Assembly (NCBI GenBank): GCA_013400115.1
Contig: VXBP01008680.1
Location: forward strand, 403,109 to 467,108
Source of the DNA: Rhinopomastus cyanomelas
Lineage: Eukaryota; Chordata; Aves; Bucerotiformes; Rhinopomastidae
DNA: 64,000 nt
Direction: 5' to 3'
Below, in pieces: positions 49,391-59,410 of the stretch; position 1 is the first letter of the stretch; each line of letters begins with the position of its first letter. The notes beneath the pieces were generated by a model. The model had not been told where the DNA came from, did not search any database, and saw nothing but the letters and a program-made list of their open reading frames with translations. The position numbers and the translations under genes are program-made.

Positions 49391-50028
49391 CTAATTAAAT
49401 CTGCAGAGAAGTGCTGCAGATTGGCCAGGGGTGTTGTGCCACACAAATAAGAGTATGTTGTGCCCTACAGATGTGTCACCTCGTTTGAAACCTGGGCTTA
49501 GGAGCTTTGGCATCTTTAAAACAGTTGTGCATTGCACAATGTGGACATGCTAATAAACCTCATTCCTCTTAAAGGTTTAAATGGGAAAGCCTTATGTTCC
49601 TCCACCAAGAGCACTTTAATGAATTAAAGAGGGTGTTGACAACCTCCAAACAGAACTGAATATATTCTCATAGAAAGGATAGTAGCTGCAATGTGAGGTC
49701 TTGAAGCAGGCAGATGACATTATAAAATATACTATATCTAAGTTTAGTAAAACAAACACGCTATATTTCAGTAGGCTATGGAAAGGTAAATATGCTGCAG
49801 GAGAGGGCTCAAGCAGTTCGTGTTACAGTAATGCTGCTGTCATGATTTTGGTAGATCATTCCTGTAGATGTTATAATCTAAGGCTAGGAGACAGAATTTA
49901 ATACATATAGGAGGAAGTTATATAAAAGACTAAAAGGCCTCTTTCCTCAAATGTGTTCTCAATAATGAACTTCTTTTCCACCTTGTGGTCTAAAAGAAAA
50001 ACAAGCTTCTCTAAGGAAAGGTTGCACA
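49391..50028. other. Unique sequence
   Basis: No gene or repeat was recognised. Confidence 0.4.
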
Positions 50029-50258
50029 GATGTGCCACGCTGCTCCAATATTCATTGCTTGGATGTACCACGCTACTCCAATATTCATTGCTTGGGTGTG
50101 CCACGCTACTCCAATATTCATTCCGTGGATGTGCTGCACTAGTCCAATATTCATTCTGTGGATGTGCCACACTAGTCCAATATTCATTCCATGGATGTGC
50201 CACACTACTCCCATGCTCATTCCATGGATTTGCCATGCTACTCCAACATTTTTGATCC
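50029..50258. repeat. 33-bp minisatellite, about 7 units
   Basis: Direct repeats of 33 bp, unit starts at 50028/50061/50094/50127/50160/50193/50226, share the core CTCCAATATTCATT and a GGATGTGCCAC-type block. Outer units are most diverged. There are no spacers. Because 33 is a multiple of three, open frames run through the array in several frames on both strands (up to 128 codons). These are a by-product of the repeat; no protein is called. Confidence 0.95.
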
Positions 50259-52581
50259 TTTGGGGTGTCTTGCAGGGTAGTCCTAATTACAAGAACTACC
50301 TATTCCACTGCCTGCTTGCTTCCTACGGTGCTTCAGTCCTGCTGGAAAGGGTGTTAAAAATTGGAGAAGCACCGTGGTGGACAAATAGGGATTTCTTTTG
50401 TGTTTACAGTTTGTGAAACCTTGATTGTTGTATAATTAACATGCCAGTTACCCTTGGATTTTCCATTTCAGCAACCAATTTATTTTTAGTGTTTAGTTTT
50501 GATTTGAAGGTCTCTGACAAAGCCCCGCTATTCATTTGTGCATATTTGTATTTTGGTTGAAGATTATACACATATCCGTCAAGATCATTACGTTAAACAG
50601 TGCTCTATCTGCTCCTTCTGCCAAACCTTGAGCACTGGCTTTAAGATTAGCCTTGTCAAATTTACTTAAAGTGACCAGGCAAACACATACAACTAATTTT
50701 GTTATAGGCAAAATTAACTAATGCTCTTTTTCATGGTGAGATGCCGTAATGATTTTATATAGCAGTCAAACTATTTAAATACTAATGCTGCCTTCATGCT
50801 CTAATCACCATTCCAGTCAGATGTCATTTTTAGTAGCCTATAGGGAATTCCACCCCTTAATTATTCTTCAATACACAAAACAAGCATTCTTTAATTGGTG
50901 TAAATTAAACAGTGTTCCAATGCAAACAAGGAGAGGACAAACTAATCAATGATTCCGTGCATGTCTATCGGAAAGCTATTGCCATTAGATCAAGTAACAA
51001 ATCCTTGACTCCATTAGCTTCAGAGGAACGATGGGGAAAAAATACTGCTAATGCTATTTCTTGTTATCAATCAGCAGTGGGAAGCATGCAGCAAATCCTG
51101 TAGCAGGACTCCAGCTTTCCTTGTAAGTGCTCACAGAAATTGAAGATATGAAGATATTCTGACTTCTGAGTCCCCAGTCATGTGTCTTTGATGGGGATTT
51201 GTCTGGAAACAATGTGTTTTTATCCTTCTTTGCCTCCAGTCATGTGGCCTGGATTTTATTTTGCCTTATTAAGTAAATGACTCTTGAATGATAACGTAGT
51301 TTTTTCCAACTTGCCAGGGAATTTTTGGTGATGTTTCTGGCTCTCCCAAGATGTATTTATGCATATTCACCTCTACACAAATTGGGTGGCTCTTGCATCT
51401 CTTTCTTTAATGCAGTCTGAAGAGAAGGTGCTGTGCTTACGAAAAGGATGAAAAATCTGTCCCATAGATGTGTCATACTCACTTTTCATTCTTGTCTCTT
51501 TCTATCAGTTCTCTCAAACTGATTATTTATCGCTGGAGAGGGAAGGAAAAATAAGTAAAAGGCCCATTACAAACCTATGGCCCAGATCTGCCAGTCTTTA
51601 GTGAGTGTGGAAAGTGAAACTCTCCTGGAAAGAAATGTCCTGGCTATGGATGCTTACTTTTTAATCTGGTTGTTTTTTGATAATAAAATGCTCTTTATTG
51701 TTTAAGGACCTTTTGTGTTGGTTTAAAGGTGAGTTCTTAAAATGAGTCTAGCATAAAAAACTCCTAAGTGGCATAGGCTGAGTAGAGAAATACAACACCT
51801 TCTGTAGACAGCCTTTGCTCCACACAGTGCAGTTGAAAGGAGCGTAGAGCAGGCTCTGCAGATAACCTGCCTTCTTAAAACAAGAGGGCTTCTAATTTCC
51901 ACACATCCTAATCACAGTCGTGTTACTTTGCTCTCTGTTTGCTCTCTGTACCAGACCCCTCAGGGCCGGCTTGAGGTTTTACTGTGAAGTCACATGTGTG
52001 GGGCCTGAGGCATTTTTCCTCCCTGCCTGCAGCTGGGAACCTGAGGTTTGGGGTTGGTGCTTTTTCGTTCCTGAAAAAGCATTTTTCCTTTCGCTGGCCG
52101 GGATTCTCTAACTGGCTCAGTTGTTATGGGTGGCTGGTTTGGGCAGTAAGGAAGAGACCAGGATAAAGGTAATTGCTCTCAAGGTTTCATAATTATTTGT
52201 TTGCTGTGAGAATGGAGCTGCTGCAGTGTTTGCTTTCTGAGGGGAAGGGAGCTGTCCCCCTTGTCTCCTTTCAAAATCCAGTGACTGTGATTTCCATGTC
52301 ATGAATTGCTTCCCTACTCTGCTGGTCGGCTCTTGTGTGTGTTTATTCTATTCCTCAAGAAAGTAGAGTGTCCCATCTGGTTTAAGGCACCTTTCTTCTC
52401 TCCACTCTCCAGCATCTTCAGTGCTTGCTGTGAAGGTGATGTCAATGCTAGCAAATGGTTATGAGGAGTTTTCTGAGTGCTGAAGGGGCTTTTCGAGAGC
52501 AATAAGCTACCCCTTTGCTCCTCACTCTGCTGAGAGAATGTTCTGAAAGGCAGAGGATCCTCTGGAGTCTGTTTCCATGTT
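50259..52581. other. Unique AT-rich sequence, partly enhancer-like
   Basis: No gene or repeat was recognised. The stretch 50410-50905 is repeat-free and AT-rich, with TAATTA-type cores and long unique stretches. It is listed separately as a candidate element. Confidence 0.4.
50410..50905. promoter_or_regulatory. Candidate conserved noncoding element
   Basis: Repeat-free and AT-rich, with cores such as GTATAATTAAC near 50430, TTTACTTAAAG near 50661, ACTATTTAAATAC near 50770 and CTTAATTATTC near 50857. The call is based on composition only. Confidence 0.3.
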
Positions 52582-52868
52582 TTAGAATCATAGAATCATT
52601 CGGAATTGGAAGGGACCTCAACAGATCATCTAGTCAAATTGCCCTGACACAGCAGGATCACCTACACCAAGTCACACAGGAACACATCCAGGCAGGTCTT
52701 AAACATCTCCAGTGAAGGAGACTCCACAACCCATTCCAGAGCTCCGTCACCCTCACTGTGAAGAAGTTCCTTCCCATATTTATATGGAACCTCCTATGTT
52801 CCAGCTCACGCCCGTTGCCCCTTGTCCTATCACTAGATGACATTGAGAAAAGCCTGGCTCCATCCTCT
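52582..52868 (-). mobile_element. CR1 LINE fragment, 3' ~285 bp
   Basis: Minus-strand tail, young-group 3' UTR and end of ORF2, with a short deletion near 52730. Broken frame. Confidence 0.95.
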
Positions 52869-53339
52869 CACATCATCCTTTGGCCAGAATCTGAGATTGC
52901 TTTGCTTGATGACAGTCAGAGTGACTCCAATCTTGAAAACTCCTGAGTAAACATCACATTCTCTGATGAAGTTCTAGCCTATTGGCTTCCTTTATTTTAC
53001 ACTATTTAATGCCAACTTGCTGATGACTGAAGGAATAATAATGATAATAATAATATTTGAATGAACTCACGTTTGGTCGTGCAGACCATTCTATCTGTCC
53101 TGCTTGTGCTGACAAAGTCCATCTGCTATTGCTCTTGTTCACAGTAGCAGCTGTGCTGGGCATTCATTCTGTTTCTTGCACCGGATTAATTTAGGAGTTT
53201 ATTTTATGCTGTTGCAAAAGCATGAGTTCCAGCTTCTTGAAGTCAATTAAAAGTATCAGTGATTACATTGATAAGGGATTGCTTTCAAATGGAAACTGGA
53301 TTAATGTTATTTTGGAAAGTAGTTTTCAGAGCCTGTCAT
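52869..53339. other. Unique sequence
   Basis: No gene was recognised. A short AAT-rich patch (about six AAT/ATAAT units) lies at 53036-53056. Confidence 0.4.
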
Positions 53340-53590
53340 CAAAGTTCTGCAGTGAGGGGGACTTCAGACACTCCACAGACAAACCTTTCCATAGCTTCAG
53401 TGTCTTCACAGTCAGCAAATTTTTGAAGCCTTTGTTGTTTTTGTCCACTCATTCTCGTCTTCTTGAGATTAAATCTCACCGGTTCAGGTTTTTTTGCAGG
53501 TCTTATTTTCCAAGGTTATTATCATTCTCATTCCTCTCCTTTGAGTAATCTTGAAGGTGGCTTCATCTTTCTTGACATGTGGTGGTTTAA
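53340..53590 (-). mobile_element. Ancient CR1/L3-like LINE remnant
   Basis: The plus strand follows the order of a deeply diverged reverse-complement CR1/L3 3' region: CAGACACTCCACAGAC, then CTTTCCATAGCTTCAGTG, then TTATCATTCTCATTCCTC, then TTGACATGTGG. There is no frame or tail. Confidence 0.6.
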
Positions 53591-53780
53591 CTGGTTCCAA
53601 GCTCACTGCTCGGCTGAGCAGCATGAACACTATCTTGCAAGAAAACATCTGCCTGCACACTTCCCAACATCTTGAACTTCTTGTGTCCAGTTACATTTCT
53701 GATTTTTATTCCCACAGCTCTGGAGAGAAAGAGAAAGACTCTCTTTCACCCAAAAGAAAGAGTCAATCTTTGTTGCTGGA
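53591..53780. other. Unique spacer
   Basis: Nothing recognisable. Confidence 0.3.
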
Positions 53781-54273
53781 ATCCAGTTTTGGGCCTCTCA
53801 TTTCAAGAGGGATGTGGAGCTGCTGGAGTGAGTCCAGTGTAGGGCAACGAGAATGATGAAGGAAGTGGAGTACCTCCCTTATGAGGAGAGGCTGAGGGAG
53901 CTGGGTGTCTGTAGCTTGGAGGAGACTGAGAGGTGACCTCATTAATGTCTGTAAAAATGTGAAGGATGGGTGTCAGGAGGATGGAGCCAGGCTTTTCCAG
54001 TGTCATCTAGTGATAGGATGAGGGGCAATGGTTGTCAGCTGGAATGCAGGAGGTTCCACATAAATATCAGAAGGAACTTCGTCCCAGTGAGGGTACCAGA
54101 GCACTGGAACGGGCTGCCCAGGGGGGTTGTGGAGTCTCCTTCACTGGAAATGTTTAAAACCTTCCTGGATGTGTTCCTGTGTGACTTGGTCTAGGTGATC
54201 CTGCTGTGCCAGGGGGATTGGACTAGATGATCTTTCGAGGTCCCTTCCAATCCCTAACGATTCTATGATTCTG
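53781..54273 (+). mobile_element. CR1 LINE fragment, 3' ~490 bp
   Basis: It runs from the late reverse-transcriptase region (GATGTGGAGCTGCTGGAG near 53812) through the end of ORF2 and the 3' UTR to GATTCTATGATTCTG. Indels at about 53925 and elsewhere break the frame; the last 74 codons (53970-54194) read in frame to FLCDLV and the natural stop. Young group. Confidence 0.96.
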
Positions 54274-56019
54274 AGATTTGATGTAACATTCAGAAAGTTC
54301 TCCACATTCTGTCTAAGATGGAAAGAGGTTGTGGGTGTGATCCTTTGGGGACACTGGAAGACAAGCATTGTCTGGACCCAGACAATTCTCCTGTTTGTGA
54401 TTCCAAAATTAAAATCCCCTAAAAACAAAACACTTAGTTTTATCTTCTGGATTATTTTCTTTGTGCAAATATCTGCATTTGTAACTGAAGGAAAAGGTGT
54501 GTCAAAGTAGCGTTTTACACCACAAATAATAATTTTAAAAAACCCAGTTTTTTTGTTTCCTTTACCATTATTTAACCCAAACCAACACACACAGTTAGCC
54601 ATAAAAGATGTGGCTTGTCATGATCTGTTTGAAACTTCATCTTAGGGCCAGTAAAACTTCTCTAAAGTAGCCCTCACCCAGTTCTAAGAGGATGCTCTCA
54701 TCATCGACTTGAATCCATTAGGCAAATAAACTGTTAAATTCTGTCGCCTGTGTGAATCCTTTCAGATTTCATATCAGGCTGCCTAACTGGGTTTGTTTAT
54801 AGCTTCACATTTGGAATATTTTCTAAAAATATTGTATAATTTTAATTACAGGAAACTTAGAGGCCTGGCTCCTTTAAAGTCAACACAAGACTCCCTTGAG
54901 CTTCTCTTGGGAAGGGTTGAGCCTTTAATCTGTATTTGTTTAATAATGGAGTCCCTGAGATAGGCTGGAAGATAGGTTTCTTTGAGACACACTTGTAGCA
55001 ATGGTAAGCATGTTTTTCTTTCTGATATACCCTGGTTTCTTCGACATAAACAGGTCCTAATGACTGTGCTACCATGGTCTGCTCTGGTTTGTCTTCCTGT
55101 TTCTAATACACGAAGACAGATAAACATTTTGCAGCAGAAGTGTGACTGCATAATTTTTTTTAAATGGGTGGTTCATCATCACTTTGCTGTTTTCTCATTC
55201 CATTAAATTCCACCACACATGATCATTTCTGAACAAACATTTGCAGTCAATATTTGCTAAAAATGTCCAAGTCAACCCAGTAAATAAAGCATTAGAAAAC
55301 GTAATTTTGTGCCTTCACCCAGCTAAATCCATTAAGACTTTAACGCAAGAAAAACTGAAGACAAAGGGAATTTCTTAAAACGTGAGGCCCTGTAGCACAT
55401 TTGCATTTTGAAATTAATTGCTGACCTAATTATTTGTCAGTAGTAGGATAAGTTAATCAAATATAACTTGCAGTAAAGCTTCTAAACACCCACAGGATTT
55501 TCTCCCCCTGAGTAAATTGTCATCGTGGTCCAGTTTGACGATCCATTTTCACTGTCATCTCGTGACCAAAGGAAGACTATCTGGAAAATGGTACCATATG
55601 GAGACACTAGAGAGACTGAAGTACTTAGATCTGCCGTACAAAGGCAGGATAAGTTAGCAGTCACCAGAGGAAGTCAGGAACGACAAAGCTTTGAAAAAAG
55701 AAATACCCGCCTTTCAAATCCATTTAGATTTATTTTTATACTGTCTCCAATTTGGAATAAAATACTCTGATATTAACTGTGCATATAAAATGGAAAGCAA
55801 GCACACCGTGCAGTGCTTCGTTTCTAGCATATCTATAGATCTGCTTCTCATGCTCAGAGTTAGTTTGATGGAAAGGCTGCAGTCTGATGGAAAGGCTGGT
55901 GTTTACAGACAAGACCAGGGATCTTTCTTCTTCATTTTGTGGAAACTGACTGTGTTATTCACAAACAACATGTTGCAACCCACCACTTCAGAAGATAAGG
56001 ATGCACATTTTTATTTCAG
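54274..56019. other. Unique sequence
   Basis: No gene or repeat was recognised. AT-rich after about 54500. Confidence 0.4.
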
Positions 56020-56055
56020 AGCGCGCTCGGAAGTCACATCTGACCAGACCCTCAG
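56020..56055 (+). other. Candidate 36-nt microexon
   Basis: The left flank ends TTTTTATTTCAG at 56019, and the right flank begins GTAACG at 56056. The 36-nt interior is CpG-bearing and all-sense in at least one frame. The size is unusual for a constitutive exon and no partner exon is known. Very tentative. Confidence 0.15.
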
Positions 56056-56783
56056 GTAACGTGGCCAAAGCGCTCTTTTCAAAGGTCCTACCGAGGCATC
56101 TCCGTTAGAAAAACCTCATCAGCAGTAGCACGAACTGCTCCATCGCTTCTCTTACTACAGCACTGCCTCTCTCCTGTCGTCTGCTGGCAATGGCAGCCCA
56201 CAGTAAGGGGTGTGTTTCTGATCACTTTGCACTCATTAAATGCAGCTGTCACAATAGCGGGTGCGAGAACGCATGCGAGACTTTTGTGCCGCGTCAAAAT
56301 ACAGCAGAAACATTTTAAAGAGATCTGAAACCTTTGAAGCCTTTTCTTGAGAAATATTGAAATATTGCTTTTTGTTGTTGTTTTTGACAATTGAAATTGT
56401 TCCACAGCGACACATATTAAAACTCACTGCAGAACAAAACATAATCCATCAAAATTAGAGAAGACGGCAAAAAAAAAAAGGAGAGAAAAAAAAGTTACAA
56501 ACCCAACCTCTCAGAAGCACAAAGTGTTCGGTTTCTGAGTCTGAAGTTCTGTTTCATCACCTGATTTCTGGGGCTGAACACATGGTGAGTTCCAAAACAT
56601 CAAGAGAGCTGACATTTATTCTGGACCATGGATGAAATCTGCCCCATAAGGCTTCCACCTGAGTGAAAGCATCTCCCCCAGGTTCCCCAATCTGAGAAAC
56701 AGTTCTCTTTCAAGCCAAGCAGCAGTAAGTGCTGCAGTTGTTTGACATTAATGCCATAAACATACTTTTAAAAGGGCAGCCTG
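56056..56783. other. Unique sequence
   Basis: No gene was recognised. A-rich runs lie at 56469-56492. Confidence 0.4.
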
Positions 56784-57017
56784 AATCATGGAATCATAGA
56801 ATCATTAGGGATTAGAAGGGACCTCAAAAGATCATCTAGTCCAATATCCCTGCCACAACAGGATCACCTAGATCCAGTCACACAGGAACACATCCAGGCG
56901 GGTCTTAAATGTCTCCACAGAAGGAGACTCCACAGTTCCCCTAGACAGCCTGTTCCAGTGCTCTATCACCCTCACTAGGAAGAAGTTCCTTCTGATATTT
57001 ACATGGAACCTACTATG
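56784..57017 (-). mobile_element. CR1 LINE fragment, 3' ~235 bp
   Basis: Minus-strand tail, young-group 3' UTR and the last part of ORF2. Truncated at the 5' end near 57017. Confidence 0.95.
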
Positions 57018-57454
57018 ATGACCCTAAAGCCATTCTGCAAGATGTGTGAACAGAGAATCCCCTACGAGCACCATTAGTTAATATCCTTATCTGTGCAAGT
57101 GTGCTCTGAAGCCTGTAGCATCCAAAGCGACCCATGAAAAGCTTCCTAAACTGGAAGAAAGTACTTATTTGCACCTATCTTGCACCTCCCCATTTTGAGA
57201 TTGCATGATTGTTTTTTAAAGAGTGTTTAAATTTGCAGCATCTCCTTAAGCTGCTTACGATCCTGAAACTGTAAGGCAAAGCCCTTGTGTAAAGATAAAG
57301 ATTTTCAAACATACAGATTTTTCAAATGACACCTACATTGTGGGTAGAATAAATACTCACAAGAACAAACCGAAGATGTTCTGGAAGCTCTATCTTGAGC
57401 TTTAATCAAGAGACTTTTTCAAAGACGGGACCACACAGGTGCAGATCCACTCTT
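57018..57454. other. Unique spacer between CR1 copies
   Basis: No gene was recognised. Confidence 0.4.
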
Positions 57455-58231
57455 TTGAGTAAGGCATTTGACAGAGACTCTCACAGCATCCTCGCAGCCA
57501 AACTGAGGCAGTGTGGTCTAGATCATCGGGTAGTGAGGTGGATGGTAAACTGGCTGCAGGATAGAAGCCAGAGACTAGTGGTCAGTGGGACAGAGTGCAG
57601 TTGGAGGACTGTATCTAGTGGAGTGCCCCGGAGGTTGGTGCTGGCACCAGTCCTGTTCAATCTATTCATTGATGACTTAGATGAGGGATTAGGGTACACT
57701 GTCAGCAAGTTTGCTGATGACACAAAGCTGGGTGGTGTTGTCAACACCCCTGCAGACTGTGCTGCCACAGTCCTGGACAGGCTGGAGAGCTGGGCAGAGA
57801 GAAATGTAATGAACTATAACATGGGTAAGTGTAGAGTCTTGCATCTGGGCAGGAACAAGCCCAGGTACCAGTATAGGCTGGGGACTGAGCTGTTGGAGAG
57901 CAGTGTAGGAGAAAGGGACCTGGGGGTCCTGGTGGACAGCAGGAGCCAGAAATGTGCTCTTGTGGCCAAGAGGGCCAACAGCATCCTGGGGTGGATCAGA
58001 AAAGGGGTGGTTAGCAGATCAAGAGAGGATCTTCTCCCCATCTACTCTGCCCTGGTGAGACCACATCTGGGGTATTGTGTCCAGCTGTGGGCCCCTCAGT
58101 TCAAGAGGGATGTGGAGCTGCTGGAAGGAATCCAGCATAGAGCAATGAGGATGACGAAGGAAGTGGAGCACCTCCCTTATGAGGAGAGACTGAGGGAGCT
58201 GGGTCTCTTTAGCTTGTTGATAAATATGTGA
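57395..58231 (+). pseudogene. CR1 reverse-transcriptase ORF2 fragment (278 codons)
   Basis: CR1 ORF2 normally makes a protein with endonuclease and reverse-transcriptase domains that copies element RNA at nicked genomic DNA. Here the first ~19 residues are flanking sequence, so the apparent start is not real. From residue ~20 the palm region is visible: SKAFD at residues 22-26, SGVP at 75-78, and the catalytic FADDTKL at 106-112. The two residues after SGVP plus the next (RRL at 79-81) replace the usual QGS, a damaged conserved block. The frame ends at a deletion junction after LGLFSL. Endonuclease and N-terminal RT parts are absent. It is a dead copy, with low divergence from its relatives in the window. 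Confidence 0.93.
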
Positions 58232-58520
58232 AGGGAGGGTGTCAGGAGGATGGAGCCAGGCTCAATGTCATCTAGAGAGGAAAGGGGTGAGCTGGAACAT
58301 AGGAGGTTCCATATAATATCAGAAGAAACTTCTTCCCAGTGAGGGTGAGGGAGCACTGGAAGGGGGTGCCCAGGGAGGTTGTGGAGTCTCCTTCACTGGA
58401 GATGTTTAACACCCATCTGGATATGTTCCTGCGTGACTTGATCTAGGTGATCCTGCTGTGGTGGGGGTATTGGACTAGATGATCTTTTGAGGTGTCTTCC
58501 AATCCCTAATGATTCTATGA
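57455..58520 (+). mobile_element. Longest CR1 LINE in the window (~1.07 kb)
   Basis: It begins within the reverse-transcriptase domain and runs to a GATTCTATGATA end at 58520. It includes the palm, thumb and C-terminal region, then the 3' UTR. A deletion near 58212-58215 removes part of the C-terminal coding sequence, and small indels follow (58260-58300). The 5' end is missing; no ORF1 or endonuclease domain is present. Confidence 0.97.
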
Positions 58521-59219
58521 TATAGGGATGTTACAAATATTTTGGGAAGATAAACTCATCTCTTCCTCTCTCTTTGACTTGCTTCTTCCACATGCAACTG
58601 TTTCATTCTGCCTTTACGTCTTTCTTTGGTTTGCCAATACACTTTGAAGACATTGAAGATGTCTTTCATGAGGTGAAAGAAAGAAAATTCTCTCCCCAGC
58701 TTTGGGAGAAGAAGAAGGATTACATGAATTTTACTCTGTGCATTCACCCAGAGCAAGGGTATTTGTTAACGGGCATGGTGAAGACATGACAGAATCTGTG
58801 GGTGAGAGTGTTAACCCTAAGAACAACATTACTGAGCTCTTATCTCCTGGCTCAGCCTGTCCCAAGCTCAGTGCGCCTAGGCTAGAGTCTACTTCTAGCA
58901 TTGCAAAAACCTTTTGCAGACGTGTTAGACTCCACAGATCTGACTCTCAGGGCACTACATAGTCTCATCGAAGGCAGTAGAGTTAGGTCATTTTAGAAGT
59001 TAACTCAATGGACATAAACCACAGTGGAGTGGCTAGTGGGAGATAATACAGCCAGAGGAAATCCCAGCACCCAGTCTGGGGGTAAATGTGGACTGAAATA
59101 TAAGATAAAAAAAGAGCAGAAGGAAAAGGGGGGAAGGGAAAAAAGAGTGGTTGAGTGGTAAAAGGGAAAAAGCTTGGCTGCGCTTATTGAAGTGGAAAAG
59201 ACTTTGTAGAAAATGTTGA
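58521..59219. other. Unique sequence
   Basis: No gene or repeat was recognised. Confidence 0.4.
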
Positions 59220-59410
59220 GATCACAGAATCACAGAATCACTTTGGCTGGAAAAGACTCCTGGGATCATCAAGTCCAACCATCTACCATACCTTACAAGT
59301 TCACCTCTAAACCACATCCCTCAACACCTCATCCAAACAGTCTTTAAACACATCCAGTGATGGTGACTCAACCACCTCCCTGGGAAAGCCTATTCCAGTG
59401 CCTGACCAAG
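59220..59410 (-). mobile_element. Older CR1 3' fragment
   Basis: CACAGAATCACAGAATCAC tail, then GATCATCAAGTCCAACCATC, and a ...GGTGACTCAACCACCTCCC segment. Belongs to the older CR1 group with AAGTCCAACC in its 3' UTR. Confidence 0.93.

Noticed and set aside
50029..50258. CRISPR array
   Set aside because: Units are contiguous with no unique spacers and the DNA is vertebrate; it is a minisatellite.
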